Below are positions 57,150-64,000 of a stretch of DNA of 64,000 nucleotides, piece by piece. A model generated the notes under the pieces. It was not told where the DNA came from. It saw only the letters and a list, made by a program, of their open reading frames with translations, and ran no database searches. A program made the translations under genes and the position numbers. Each line of letters begins with the position of its first letter. Within the stretch, counting starts at the first letter, position 1. Origin of the DNA: an uncultured Chlorobiaceae bacterium (GTDB taxonomy: Bacteria; Bacteroidota; Chlorobiia; Chlorobiales; Chlorobiaceae). Location of the stretch: assembly GCA_903839405.1 (NCBI GenBank), contig CAIMCD010000014.1, positions 62,001 to 126,000 of the forward strand, in the 5' to 3' direction.

Positions 57150-57488
57150 ATGAGCGACTTGCCAAACTGTCCAAAATGCAATTCGGAATACACCTATGAG
57201 GTTGGAGCCCTTTTGGTCTGCCCGGAGTGCGCCCACGAATGGAGCAAATCGGAGACCGAGGCTCCCGAAAAGGCTCGCGTCTGGAAAGATGCAAATGGCA
57301 ACATTTTGCAGGACGGCGACTCCGTGACGGTAATCAAGGATCTCAAGGTAAAAGGGGCGTCATCAATGCTCAAGGGCGGCACGAAGGTGCGGAACATCCG
57401 CCTCATTGAGGGCGACCACGACATCGATTGCAAGATTGATGGCTTCGGAGCGATGCAGTTGAAGTCGGAATTCGTCAAGAAAGCCTGA
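57150..57488 (+). CDS. YjdM/PhnA-like zinc-ribbon protein
   Basis: 112 residues from [17 protein letters not shown], the length of E. coli YjdM (PhnA). Zinc ribbon CPKC...CPEC at 7-10 and about 24-27, then the C-terminal KOW-like domain with [35 protein letters not shown] and the ending [14 protein letters not shown]. The historical link to phosphonate use is doubtful; the function is unknown. Confidence 0.92.
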   Translation: MSDLPNCPKCNSEYTYEVGALLVCPECAHEWSKSETEAPEKARVWKDANGNILQDGDSVTVIKDLKVKGASSMLKGGTKVRNIRLIEGDHDIDCKIDGFGAMQLKSEFVKKA

Positions 57489-57630
57489 AGCGACCCCATG
57501 CGTTCTGCCGTCTAGGCCTATCCACCTTTTCATTATTGCCCGGAAATTCAGTAGCTTTATCGTAATCTATTGTCGGGCAAGAGGTAGCGGAGCAAAAGTC
57601 CCCGTTGCAATGATTATTGCAGGATTCTCA

Positions 57631-58416
57631 ATGCATGAACCCAAAGAGCACGCTATGCTATTCAGATTTGCGGAGCAGAAGGATTTGGCAAACGTCAGTG
57701 AACTGCTGGCGGCAGTTGATCTTCCCTTTCAGGATATTGGGGAACATCTCTCAAACTTCCTGTTGGTTGAAAAAGAGGGCGAGCTTGTCGGAGTAGTTGG
57801 GCTTGAGTTAGCAGGAAGTTCTGCCTTGTTACGATCACTCGCCGTCAAGGAAACCGAACAGAGTCGTGGCATCGGCAAAACACTGGTTGATAAAATCAAG
57901 GCTTACGGCCAACTCAACAATGTGGAAAAGCTCTTTTTGCTGACCACAACCGCTAGCGACTTTTTTCGGCAAGCTGGATTTACAGCAATTGAGCGGGAAG
58001 CGGTGCCCCAAGAGATCAAAAGTACCGAGGAATTCAGAACCATCTGCCCCTTGTCGGCGACCTGCATGGTGCTGGAAATCGGAAAAGAGCTGAAGTTCTG
58101 CACCAAAGATATCCTTCGCTTGAAAGAGGATGTTGCGGGCGCAAGGATGTGGGGAGTATCGCTTGAGAAAACAATGTTGACCTGCTTCGAGGTCGAACCA
58201 GAAACCCTCTTCGACCTTCATACCCACGAAAGCGAGCAGATCACCATGGTGCTTGAAGGAAGTTTATACTTTGATGTTGATGGCAAGGTCTATTTGGTTA
58301 ATGCAGGAGATGTGATTGCCATCCCCTCAAACGTACCGCACTCAGTCTTCACAAAAGAGTCCTCCGCAAAAGCAGTCGATGCATGGTCGCCCGTTATGAA
58401 CAAATACAAAAAATGA
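57631..58416 (+). CDS. ArsN2-like GNAT acetyltransferase fused to a cupin
   Basis: 261 residues from the ATG at 57631 (AGGA site); ATGs at 57610 and 57655 are also in frame. Residues 9-148 form a GNAT with the start MLFRFAEQKDLANVSELLAA, the acetyl-CoA loop QSRGIGKTL (77-85) and FRQAGFTAIEREAVPQEIK. This resembles the arsenic-linked ArsN2 type. Residues about 160-255 form a cupin with His197, His199, Glu203 and His237. The fusion is unusual. No ars operon is near. Confidence 0.78.
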   Translation: MHEPKEHAMLFRFAEQKDLANVSELLAAVDLPFQDIGEHLSNFLLVEKEGELVGVVGLELAGSSALLRSLAVKETEQSRGIGKTLVDKIKAYGQLNNVEKLFLLTTTASDFFRQAGFTAIEREAVPQEIKSTEEFRTICPLSATCMVLEIGKELKFCTKDILRLKEDVAGARMWGVSLEKTMLTCFEVEPETLFDLHTHESEQITMVLEGSLYFDVDGKVYLVNAGDVIAIPSNVPHSVFTKESSAKAVDAWSPVMNKYKK

Positions 58417-58479
58417 CCTGAGAAATATTGGCCAACTGCAAGAATGGCAATACCATAGCTGGATGGCAATTACAAAGAG

Positions 58480-58770
58480 TTAATGCGCCAAAGCCCGGCT
58501 GACAGCCTCGGGTTCATGGGCAATGACGGTTAAGAGAATCCGTGCCGCCCGTTCAGGTTTACGGCGGTTTTGTTCCCAATCCTGGACCGCACGCACATCA
58601 AAACCAAACCGCAAGGAAAATTCGGGTTGAGTCAGCCCCAGGCTGTTGCGGATAGACTTTACGTCAACCTCTTCCGGCACATGAACGATAAAGCCGTCAT
58701 GCATTTCACCACGGGCATAAGCAAGCGCTTGATTCGCGGATTTGACAAGTTTACTTCCTGCTTTTGACAT
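58480..58770 (-). CDS. antitoxin with XRE-type helix-turn-helix (HigA-like)
   Basis: 96 residues from [14 protein letters not shown] with [20 protein letters not shown] and [19 protein letters not shown]. It overlaps the end of the toxin gene by 20 bases. It probably binds the toxin and represses the pair, possibly at the palindrome at 59125. Confidence 0.88.
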   Translation of the reverse strand: MSKAGSKLVKSANQALAYARGEMHDGFIVHVPEEVDVKSIRNSLGLTQPEFSLRFGFDVRAVQDWEQNRRKPERAARILLTVIAHEPEAVSRALAH

Positions 58771-59116
58771 TGTGTTTGACTCCTTTCTTGTAAGCATCGG
58801 CAAGCGATCCTAAAATCTGCTTCAGCTCATTTCTTTCGGCTTGAGATAAATTGGTTTTTTCACCTTTTGAAAATATGGACAACAAAAAAACGGGAATATC
58901 CTTTCCTGCATAGAAGGTCACAACCCTGTACCCGCCGCTTTTTCCCTTGCCCCGTCCTGCAAATCGAACTTTCCGCGCCCCGCCAGTCCCCTTCATTTCA
59001 TCTCCGGCATCAGGGGTTTGCGCGATATAATCAACGATTATTCTTCGCTCATCGGCAGTCAAACCAATAGCCTTAGCATCAGCGAGATAATCCGGTGTTT
59101 CAATGACAACATGCAT
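58751..59116 (-). CDS. RelE/HigB-type toxin
   Basis: 121 residues from [15 protein letters not shown]. RelE-superfamily features: [40 protein letters not shown] and the lysine/glutamate-rich end [14 protein letters not shown]. Family members cut mRNA on the ribosome. The toxin gene is first in the pair, as in higBA. A palindrome lies 9 bases upstream. Confidence 0.88.
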   Translation of the reverse strand: MHVVIETPDYLADAKAIGLTADERRIIVDYIAQTPDAGDEMKGTGGARKVRFAGRGKGKSGGYRVVTFYAGKDIPVFLLSIFSKGEKTNLSQAERNELKQILGSLADAYKKGVKHNVKSRK

Positions 59117-59124
59117 AAGGGAAA

Positions 59125-59143
59125 TGTACGGCAATGCCGTACA
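59125..59143. promoter_or_regulatory. perfect 19-bp palindrome upstream of the toxin-antitoxin pair
   Basis: TGTACGGCA-A-TGCCGTACA, 9-bp arms around one base, ending 9 bases before the toxin start codon (minus strand). Position and symmetry fit the operator of the HTH antitoxin. Confidence 0.7.
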
Positions 59144-59318
59144 GAATGCAAGGGAGATTTTGTCTCAAATTACCACATCTTCCAGGATACCCACTTTCTG
59201 GATGATGGCATCAGCACAGAAAACCGATTCAAATTCATCATTCATTTTTGTCACCGTGATCACAGTTTAACAGAAATGGAGACAATAAGATCAACCCATC
59301 AAGCAAACTCTCCCCACT

Positions 59319-60143
59319 TTACAACGCGCGGTGAATCAGGGCCGGGGTGTGCTGGACGGTGCGGGTGTAGTGGATGTCGGGGTAGCCGAAAACCATGGCG
59401 TAGCCGATAAGATGATCATCCGGAATGCCGAGGGTGTGGCGGGTTTCGGGCAGGAGATCATTGATGACCCAGTTCAACAGGCCGTCCCAGAGCGTGCCGA
59501 CCCCGTTCGACTGAGCGAAGAGCTCGAAGTAGGAGAGGGCAATCAAGGTGTCCTGCATCGGTGAAGCAACACGCTTTGGCACCGAGGAGATAATAAGATG
59601 CGGCGCACCCCGGAAGAGGATATCAAGGCCGTGCTCCTCCCATACCCGCACAAAGTTCGCATAGAACTCCTTTCCGGCCGGCAGGGCGTTTTCGCGCACC
59701 AGCTTTCCAAGCCCGCTCATCACCTCATCGCGAAACTGGGCGGTTTTCTCCTTGCTGTCGAGCACCGTAAACTGAACCTGCCGGGAGTTGACCCCGGTCG
59801 GGGCGTGCCAGGCAACCTCCAGAAGTTGTTGAAAAAGAGCCGGATCAAGGTTTTCATCCTTGTAGCGCCGCACCGAGCGCCGCCCTTTGATGAGCCGCTC
59901 AAGCTGCACCGGATCGGGATAGCCGTCGCCGAGCACAAGGCTCTCCGCGGGATTCAACCCAAGGATGGAGAGTGAGCCGGTCGGGCAGATGGCGAAGCAG
60001 TGCTGGCACTTGTAACAGGTTGCCTCTTTCTCCTCGGGAATGAAGGGATAACCGTCCGCTATAGCTATAATCCGGGCCGGGCAGTCAGCAACACAGGAGC
60101 CGCAACGGATGCAGCTTTGTTTATTAATGGTAAAATCAAGCAT
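59319..60143 (-). CDS. nitroreductase with N-terminal 2[4Fe-4S] ferredoxin domain
   Basis: 274 residues. Ferredoxin part: CIRCGSCVADCPA (about 12-24) and CYKCQHCFAICPT (about 43-55), two complete clusters. Then an FMN-binding nitroreductase domain: GRRSVRRYKDENLDP, WHAPTGVNSRQVQF, GVGTLWDGLL and LGIPDDHLIGYAMVFGYP. Such fusions in anaerobes use ferredoxin electrons to reduce unknown substrates. It ends the DUF169-nitroreductase pair. Confidence 0.92.
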   Translation of the reverse strand: MLDFTINKQSCIRCGSCVADCPARIIAIADGYPFIPEEKEATCYKCQHCFAICPTGSLSILGLNPAESLVLGDGYPDPVQLERLIKGRRSVRRYKDENLDPALFQQLLEVAWHAPTGVNSRQVQFTVLDSKEKTAQFRDEVMSGLGKLVRENALPAGKEFYANFVRVWEEHGLDILFRGAPHLIISSVPKRVASPMQDTLIALSYFELFAQSNGVGTLWDGLLNWVINDLLPETRHTLGIPDDHLIGYAMVFGYPDIHYTRTVQHTPALIHRAL

Positions 60144-60170
60144 TAGTATCTCATAAAATGTTGTAAAAAC

Positions 60171-60956
60171 TTATTCCGTCCTGTTCCGTTCAAGCAGATG
60201 CTGCCAGTTATGCTTTTCAAGAAAGCTTCCCTTAACGTTGGCCTCCATTTCAAGAAACAGGGGGTAGGGTATGGCAAAGGAGAGGAGATCTTTGGCAAAC
60301 TTGTTGCGCACCGTAACATCCGTCAAACCGATCACAGCTCTCGGAGTTTCTGAACGAGCCTCCCGGAAAGGGATAATGCCGACCGTATGGCAGGCCGCAG
60401 CAAAAGGGACGATCACCTGTTCATTGCCGTGACGGCCATAGTTGGCCAGAACCACCAATGCAGAAAGCTGATCGGGGTTGACAAGAAAAACCACAACTGC
60501 TGGAATTTCATTCTCTCCGCTCTCCTGCAGTGGCTTGAACACCACATACTCCTGCTCACTCTCCATGATCGGCAGTGAGGCAATAAAGCTCGCGGCGATC
60601 TCCGGGGTTTTAAAGTACCCTTCACCCTCCTCAATATCTGGCATTCTGGTTGCGACCGCCCGGCCGAACTCCGTTTGGCAGAATTCAGGGTTGCCGGTGG
60701 ACAAAAAGTGCTCAATGCCTCCGGGAAAATGCTCATAACAGTTGCCGAAGCCGAGACCGACGCCTCCGCCGGGACATCCGAAGGTCGCGCGGCTGAAGAC
60801 CGCTGTTTTTCCGTTGGATGCACTTTTAAGCAAGGCAATCACACAACCAAATGCGCCCTCCTTGAACTGCAAAGCATCCGGAGGCAGGCTATTGGTCTGA
60901 ATGATGGCAACCGGCATCAGTTGCAGACCGATTGCTTCTTGTATGGCGCTTTTCAA
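60171..60956 (-). CDS. DUF169 family protein
   Basis: 261 residues. DUF169 pattern: GLQLMPVAIIQT, FKEGAFGCVIALL, FSRATFGCPGGGVGLGFG and PFAAACHTVGIIPF. Conserved cysteines may bind a metal or cluster. It is 27 bases before the nitroreductase on the same strand, a pairing common in anaerobes that suggests a shared redox pathway. Confidence 0.88.
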   Translation of the reverse strand: MKSAIQEAIGLQLMPVAIIQTNSLPPDALQFKEGAFGCVIALLKSASNGKTAVFSRATFGCPGGGVGLGFGNCYEHFPGGIEHFLSTGNPEFCQTEFGRAVATRMPDIEEGEGYFKTPEIAASFIASLPIMESEQEYVVFKPLQESGENEIPAVVVFLVNPDQLSALVVLANYGRHGNEQVIVPFAAACHTVGIIPFREARSETPRAVIGLTDVTVRNKFAKDLLSFAIPYPLFLEMEANVKGSFLEKHNWQHLLERNRTE

Positions 60957-61033
60957 CTCTTCTCGCCTCCTGTTTTTTGGTGGAAAGGTAACCTAGAGAA
61001 CCCTCACGCTTCAGGTGATGGCATCCCTTGTGT

Positions 61034-61462
61034 TTACTGAACCAGCCCGGCAATCAGGGTGCTCACCCGCATACACTTGCGAGCACCTTCAATCGCCCTG
61101 AACCCTTCCGGTTCATTGAAAAAATGCCAGGGAAGCTTGTATTGCGACTCTTCACCATATTTTACCAGCATTTTCTCATGTGAATCGTACTTTTCAAGCT
61201 CCGGCAACATCTCTTCAATCAACTCGGCAACCTCTTTTGTGAGGGTTCCTTCCGCAATAAGCTGGGATAAATGCTTGCCGGGTTTATGGGTAAAAGGCGA
61301 TACACCGAACAGCATCAGCACGGCAAGACCGGTATTTTCAATCACCAGTATGGAGCCGGAAACGCACAAACGCCAACGCTTGAGGCTATAATCCTGCTCC
61401 GCTTCATCCAAAAAACCTTGCGCAAGCGCAAGACGATAGCGAACATCCTCCTGCAATCCCAT
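61034..61462 (-). CDS. HEPN-domain protein
   Basis: 142 residues from MGLQEDVRYRLALAQGFL, with a strong AAAGGAGG site. Helical throughout; the pattern QGFLDEAEQDYSLKRWRLCV, ENTGLAVLMLFGVSPFTHK and KHLSQLIAEG matches HEPN proteins. HEPN domains often act as RNases with a nucleotidyltransferase antitoxin, but no such partner is seen next to it. Confidence 0.72.
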   Translation of the reverse strand: MGLQEDVRYRLALAQGFLDEAEQDYSLKRWRLCVSGSILVIENTGLAVLMLFGVSPFTHKPGKHLSQLIAEGTLTKEVAELIEEMLPELEKYDSHEKMLVKYGEESQYKLPWHFFNEPEGFRAIEGARKCMRVSTLIAGLVQ

Positions 61463-61598
61463 AACAACCTCCTTTAATTCGGATACCTGCACTCCGGCAG
61501 GCCTGTACTTATAAGAAATAACTGCGATTACCATTGCATGTGGTACAATTCAGAAGCACGCCCTTAAAGCGAGCCTTGCGTCCAGAGTTTCACCCGCT

Positions 61599-62108
61599 CT
61601 ACCAGCCGGACACGACCCGGTCAAAAATTTCTTCGGTAATCTGGCTTAACGCAAAACGGATTGCCTCCTGCTGCGCGATATAGTTGCCAACCGGATAGTC
61701 GGCAAACCCGACAAACGATTGCGTAAACAGCATTTTTCCTTTCAGGCGATCCTGCACGGAGACCTCGACAACCAGGGTAATCCGGTTGGTCAGCGCCCGC
61801 TGGGTTACGCTTGAAAGCTGGCCGGTCTGATCAGAAAACGAAACAATCGCCCCTTCAAGCAAGAGATCGGCCCCACCCGGCGAGGGAGTGAAGCGGAGCG
61901 CACTTTGTGATTCAATTTTATCAATCAGCCCGCGTGTCAGTTCCGCCCTGTAATTTGCTATGCCGGCACCTGAACGGTCGTTAAAAACCGGAACAGCAAT
62001 GGTTTTGAAGCGAGCCGGCAGCGATGAGCCGTTAAAGGTATAGCACCCTTGCAGAAGAAGCAAACAAAGGGAGAAAAATACCGCTATTGTGGTAGCTCGT
62101 TTCGGCAT
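61599..62108 (-). CDS. lptE: LptE-like lipoprotein of LPS assembly
   Basis: 169 residues. Lipoprotein signal with LLLLQGC and Cys22 as lipidation site, then YTFNGSSLPARFKTIAVPVF, ELTRGLIDKIESQSALRF and ALSQITEEIFDRVVSGW, the LptE pattern of Bacteroidetes/Chlorobi. Works with LptD to insert lipopolysaccharide in the outer membrane. Follows the SDR gene by 14 bases. Confidence 0.85.
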   Translation of the reverse strand: MPKRATTIAVFFSLCLLLLQGCYTFNGSSLPARFKTIAVPVFNDRSGAGIANYRAELTRGLIDKIESQSALRFTPSPGGADLLLEGAIVSFSDQTGQLSSVTQRALTNRITLVVEVSVQDRLKGKMLFTQSFVGFADYPVGNYIAQQEAIRFALSQITEEIFDRVVSGW

Positions 62109-62122
62109 GACAATCCTCTGGG

Positions 62123-62947
62123 TTAGTAGCTTCGGCGGTCAATCCTGTTCATTATTTTACGGAAGGGATAGCTCAGGAGCAACCATTTTTTTCTTCTTCC
62201 GTTAAGAGCTGAAAGGTAAACCCCCGTTTTTGAGTCACTCCATCCCGATGCCATCTGCACGGCGAGGCGTGCCGCAACCGAGGGTGGTTGGGCAAAGATA
62301 TCAAGAATGGTATTAAAGGTATTGAGCTGCCGAGCGAGTTCCGGAGTCGGGTTATCGGCGCTGACCATGCCGGTGCGCACAAGACCGGGGTGCAAGAGCA
62401 TAACAGATATCCCGCTCTGACGGTACTCTTCAGCCACGGCAAAGGTAAAACGGGCTATGGCGGCTTTGGTCGAGCCGTAAGCACTGATCCACGGTGTATT
62501 GGAGTGACGGTCGGTGCCGGAACCGGCCATGTTGATGATCTTGCCCTTGATCTTTTCCCGGAGAAAGTAGTTGAGAGCGGCACGACAGCCATTGTAGGTA
62601 CCTTTGAGATTGGTATCAATCACCTTTCCCCACACTTCCGGATCACTTTCGGTAATTTTGCAAAAGGGGTCGGAAATTCCTGCATTGTTGATAAAGCAAT
62701 CTACCCGGCCAAACCTCTCTACGGCCGCCGAGAGCAGTTGCTCCAGAGCAAGGGGAGAGACGACATCGCAAACACAGCCGAAAGCCGTTCCGGGTGGAAA
62801 TTCAGCCACGGCCGCCTCGACATTGCTCTCGGAGGAGGAGGTGATAACCACCCTCGCTCCTTGGCGGACAAACTCGTGAGCAATGGCTTTGCCGATTCCC
62901 CGGGTTGAGCCGGTAATGACGGCAACCTTGTGATCAAGCATACCCAT
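62123..62947 (-). CDS. short-chain dehydrogenase/reductase
   Basis: 274 residues. Classical SDR: VAVITGSTRGIGKAIAHEF, CDVVSPLALE, FINNAGISDPF, INMAGSGT and the catalytic YGSTKAA, then LHPGLVRTGM. It lies between the RuBisCO-like gene (30 bases) and lptE (14 bases), probably one operon. The substrate is unknown. Confidence 0.93.
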   Translation of the reverse strand: MGMLDHKVAVITGSTRGIGKAIAHEFVRQGARVVITSSSESNVEAAVAEFPPGTAFGCVCDVVSPLALEQLLSAAVERFGRVDCFINNAGISDPFCKITESDPEVWGKVIDTNLKGTYNGCRAALNYFLREKIKGKIINMAGSGTDRHSNTPWISAYGSTKAAIARFTFAVAEEYRQSGISVMLLHPGLVRTGMVSADNPTPELARQLNTFNTILDIFAQPPSVAARLAVQMASGWSDSKTGVYLSALNGRRKKWLLLSYPFRKIMNRIDRRSY

Positions 62948-62977
62948 GAGCTACACCTCTTTACCTCTCTAAACTAC

Positions 62978-64000
62978 CTACTTTTTTCCGTTTGCCCCGT
63001 CAACCATCACCTGTAGCTCCGGTCGCCCGATGGCATACGCTTCAAGTGGAATGCCCTGCTCAATCGCCTCCCATGCCTGACGGATACTTCTTGCTCCGGC
63101 TTTTGGGCCCATGGGGTGACCGAAAATACCTCGACCGGGCACAAAGCCGAAATCAACACTACCGACCTTGCGGTAAACCGTTTCAAGCGTGAGGGCTGAA
63201 TCGCTCCCTCCGGGAACGGGAAGTGAAGGGCGGATATGACCGAACTCCTGCAGACACTCGGCGATGTTCTCTTTGACCTCCTCTTCCGGGGTCATCATCC
63301 GGCTGCCGAATCCGGGCATGATAATCGAATCAAGACCGGCTAGCCGCTGCAGCTTGCTCATCACCCTTGAGTGAATACCATATTTCTCCATGCGACTGAA
63401 GGCCGCAATAAAGGGGAAGTGTCCGATAAGAGGCACTTCGCTGTGGCGAGCAAGCATTCTCACAGCACTGAGTCCAACCGGCAAAGCATTGATAAGAAGA
63501 GCGTTCGCGCCATTTTTAACGGCAATGTCGTGCTGCTCGATCAGGCGGTCAACCTCATCCGTGATATTGGCCAGATAGACCTTTGGTTCGCCGGTCTCCT
63601 GTTCGGCACGCACCCTTGCCTCGCCCAGTGCACGGGAACGTTCAATCAGAGTTGACCACTCAACATCGGCAAGCATCTCGTCATCCTTGGCGATATCAAG
63701 ACCGCCGAGCCAGCTCTGGTAGGCAATTTCAGCAAAATGCGCCGGGCTGAGACCGATATTGGGTTTGACCACACCAAAAAAGATGGGGCGGTTATAGGCC
63801 TGCAGGAGATCGCGGATACCGCAGACACCAAATTTCGGGCCGTCAAACGACTGAAGGTAGGAGTCCGGAAAGCCGATATCAAGCAACTTGACCACCGGAA
63901 CTCCGGGAGTAAAAAAGACCCCCTCGCCGCACACGGCCGAAAGCAGGTTGGGCAGCTTGGGGCCAAAATTGCCGTAGGGATGGGCAATACGGACACGGCA
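62978..64000 (-). CDS. RuBisCO-like protein (form IV), N-terminus cut by window edge
   Basis: About 340 residues visible of about 435. The frame is open to the window end and already reads [18 protein letters not shown] there; the GTG at 63934 is not the true start. Barrel motifs: [63 protein letters not shown] and [20 protein letters not shown]. The Chlorobium tepidum protein of this family does not fix CO2; its loss affects sulfur metabolism and stress response. Confidence 0.95.
   Translation of the reverse strand, partial: CRVRIAHPYGNFGPKLPNLLSAVCGEGVFFTPGVPVVKLLDIGFPDSYLQSFDGPKFGVCGIRDLLQAYNRPIFFGVVKPNIGLSPAHFAEIAYQSWLGGLDIAKDDEMLADVEWSTLIERSRALGEARVRAEQETGEPKVYLANITDEVDRLIEQHDIAVKNGANALLINALPVGLSAVRMLARHSEVPLIGHFPFIAAFSRMEKYGIHSRVMSKLQRLAGLDSIIMPGFGSRMMTPEEEVKENIAECLQEFGHIRPSLPVPGGSDSALTLETVYRKVGSVDFGFVPGRGIFGHPMGPKAGARSIRQAWEAIEQGIPLEAYAIGRPELQVMVDGANGKK

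Overview
The window comes from a green sulfur bacterium of the Chlorobium/Pelodictyon group. It encodes the C-20 bacteriochlorophyllide methyltransferase BchU, chlorosome envelope proteins of the CsmA/CsmE and CsmB/CsmF families, a RuBisCO-like protein that closely resembles the Chlorobium one from memory, and a DUF422 carotenoid-type membrane protein. No sequence search was run, so all names rest on motif and family recognition.

Layout. (1) 1-7,000: a minus-strand run purD, JAMM peptidase, N-terminal half of a split carB, and trpC (cut by the window edge); then lipid A genes (DUF374 acyltransferase, lpxK), an isochorismatase-fold hydrolase and an ICMT-like membrane protein. (2) 7,200-13,300: two tandem AraC-type regulator paralogues facing a two-component pair (OmpR-type regulator and a six-PAS histidine kinase). 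(3) 13,500-22,200: a chlorosome and pigment island with csmE, an unknown partner gene, a degenerate integrase-like protein, a csmB/csmF gene, three related small glycine-rich membrane proteins, an ArsA-type ATPase, a radical SAM protein of the BchE/BchQ/BchR type, and bchU followed by tandem terminators. (4) 22,300-30,500: three exported DUF1566 proteins coupled to a giant tetratricopeptide protein with 19 repeats, a hybrid histidine kinase and an aldo/keto reductase. (5) 30,600-39,100: purH, a phage-type M15 endolysin-like peptidase, the DUF422 protein, a small secreted charged protein, and a four-gene operon of SET protein, ATP-grasp/SET fusion, ABC exporter and second SET protein. This operon is the best candidate for an undescribed system. 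(6) 39,500-50,450: purN-queE, a polyprenyl-phosphate-type glycosyltransferase, nfo, ftsX, tRNA-Ala(GGC), purF, a DksA-like protein lacking zinc cysteines, ileS, and a small CsmB-like protein. (7) 50,500-56,700: a nucleotide-sugar operon (rfbA, rfbC, rfbD, rfbB, galE, manC) for surface polysaccharide. (8) 57,100-64,000: a YjdM/PhnA-like protein, an ArsN2-like GNAT fused to a cupin, a HigBA-type toxin-antitoxin pair with a perfect 19-bp palindrome at its start, a ferredoxin-nitroreductase fusion with a DUF169 protein, a HEPN protein, and an RLP-SDR-LptE operon cut by the window edge.

Functionally the window mixes housekeeping genes (purD, purH, purN and purF in four places) with phototrophy-specific genes. 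Accessory genes (sensor kinases, repeat proteins, the SET/ATP-grasp operon, the toxin-antitoxin pair) lie between them. There is no CRISPR array, rRNA operon or intact insertion sequence.
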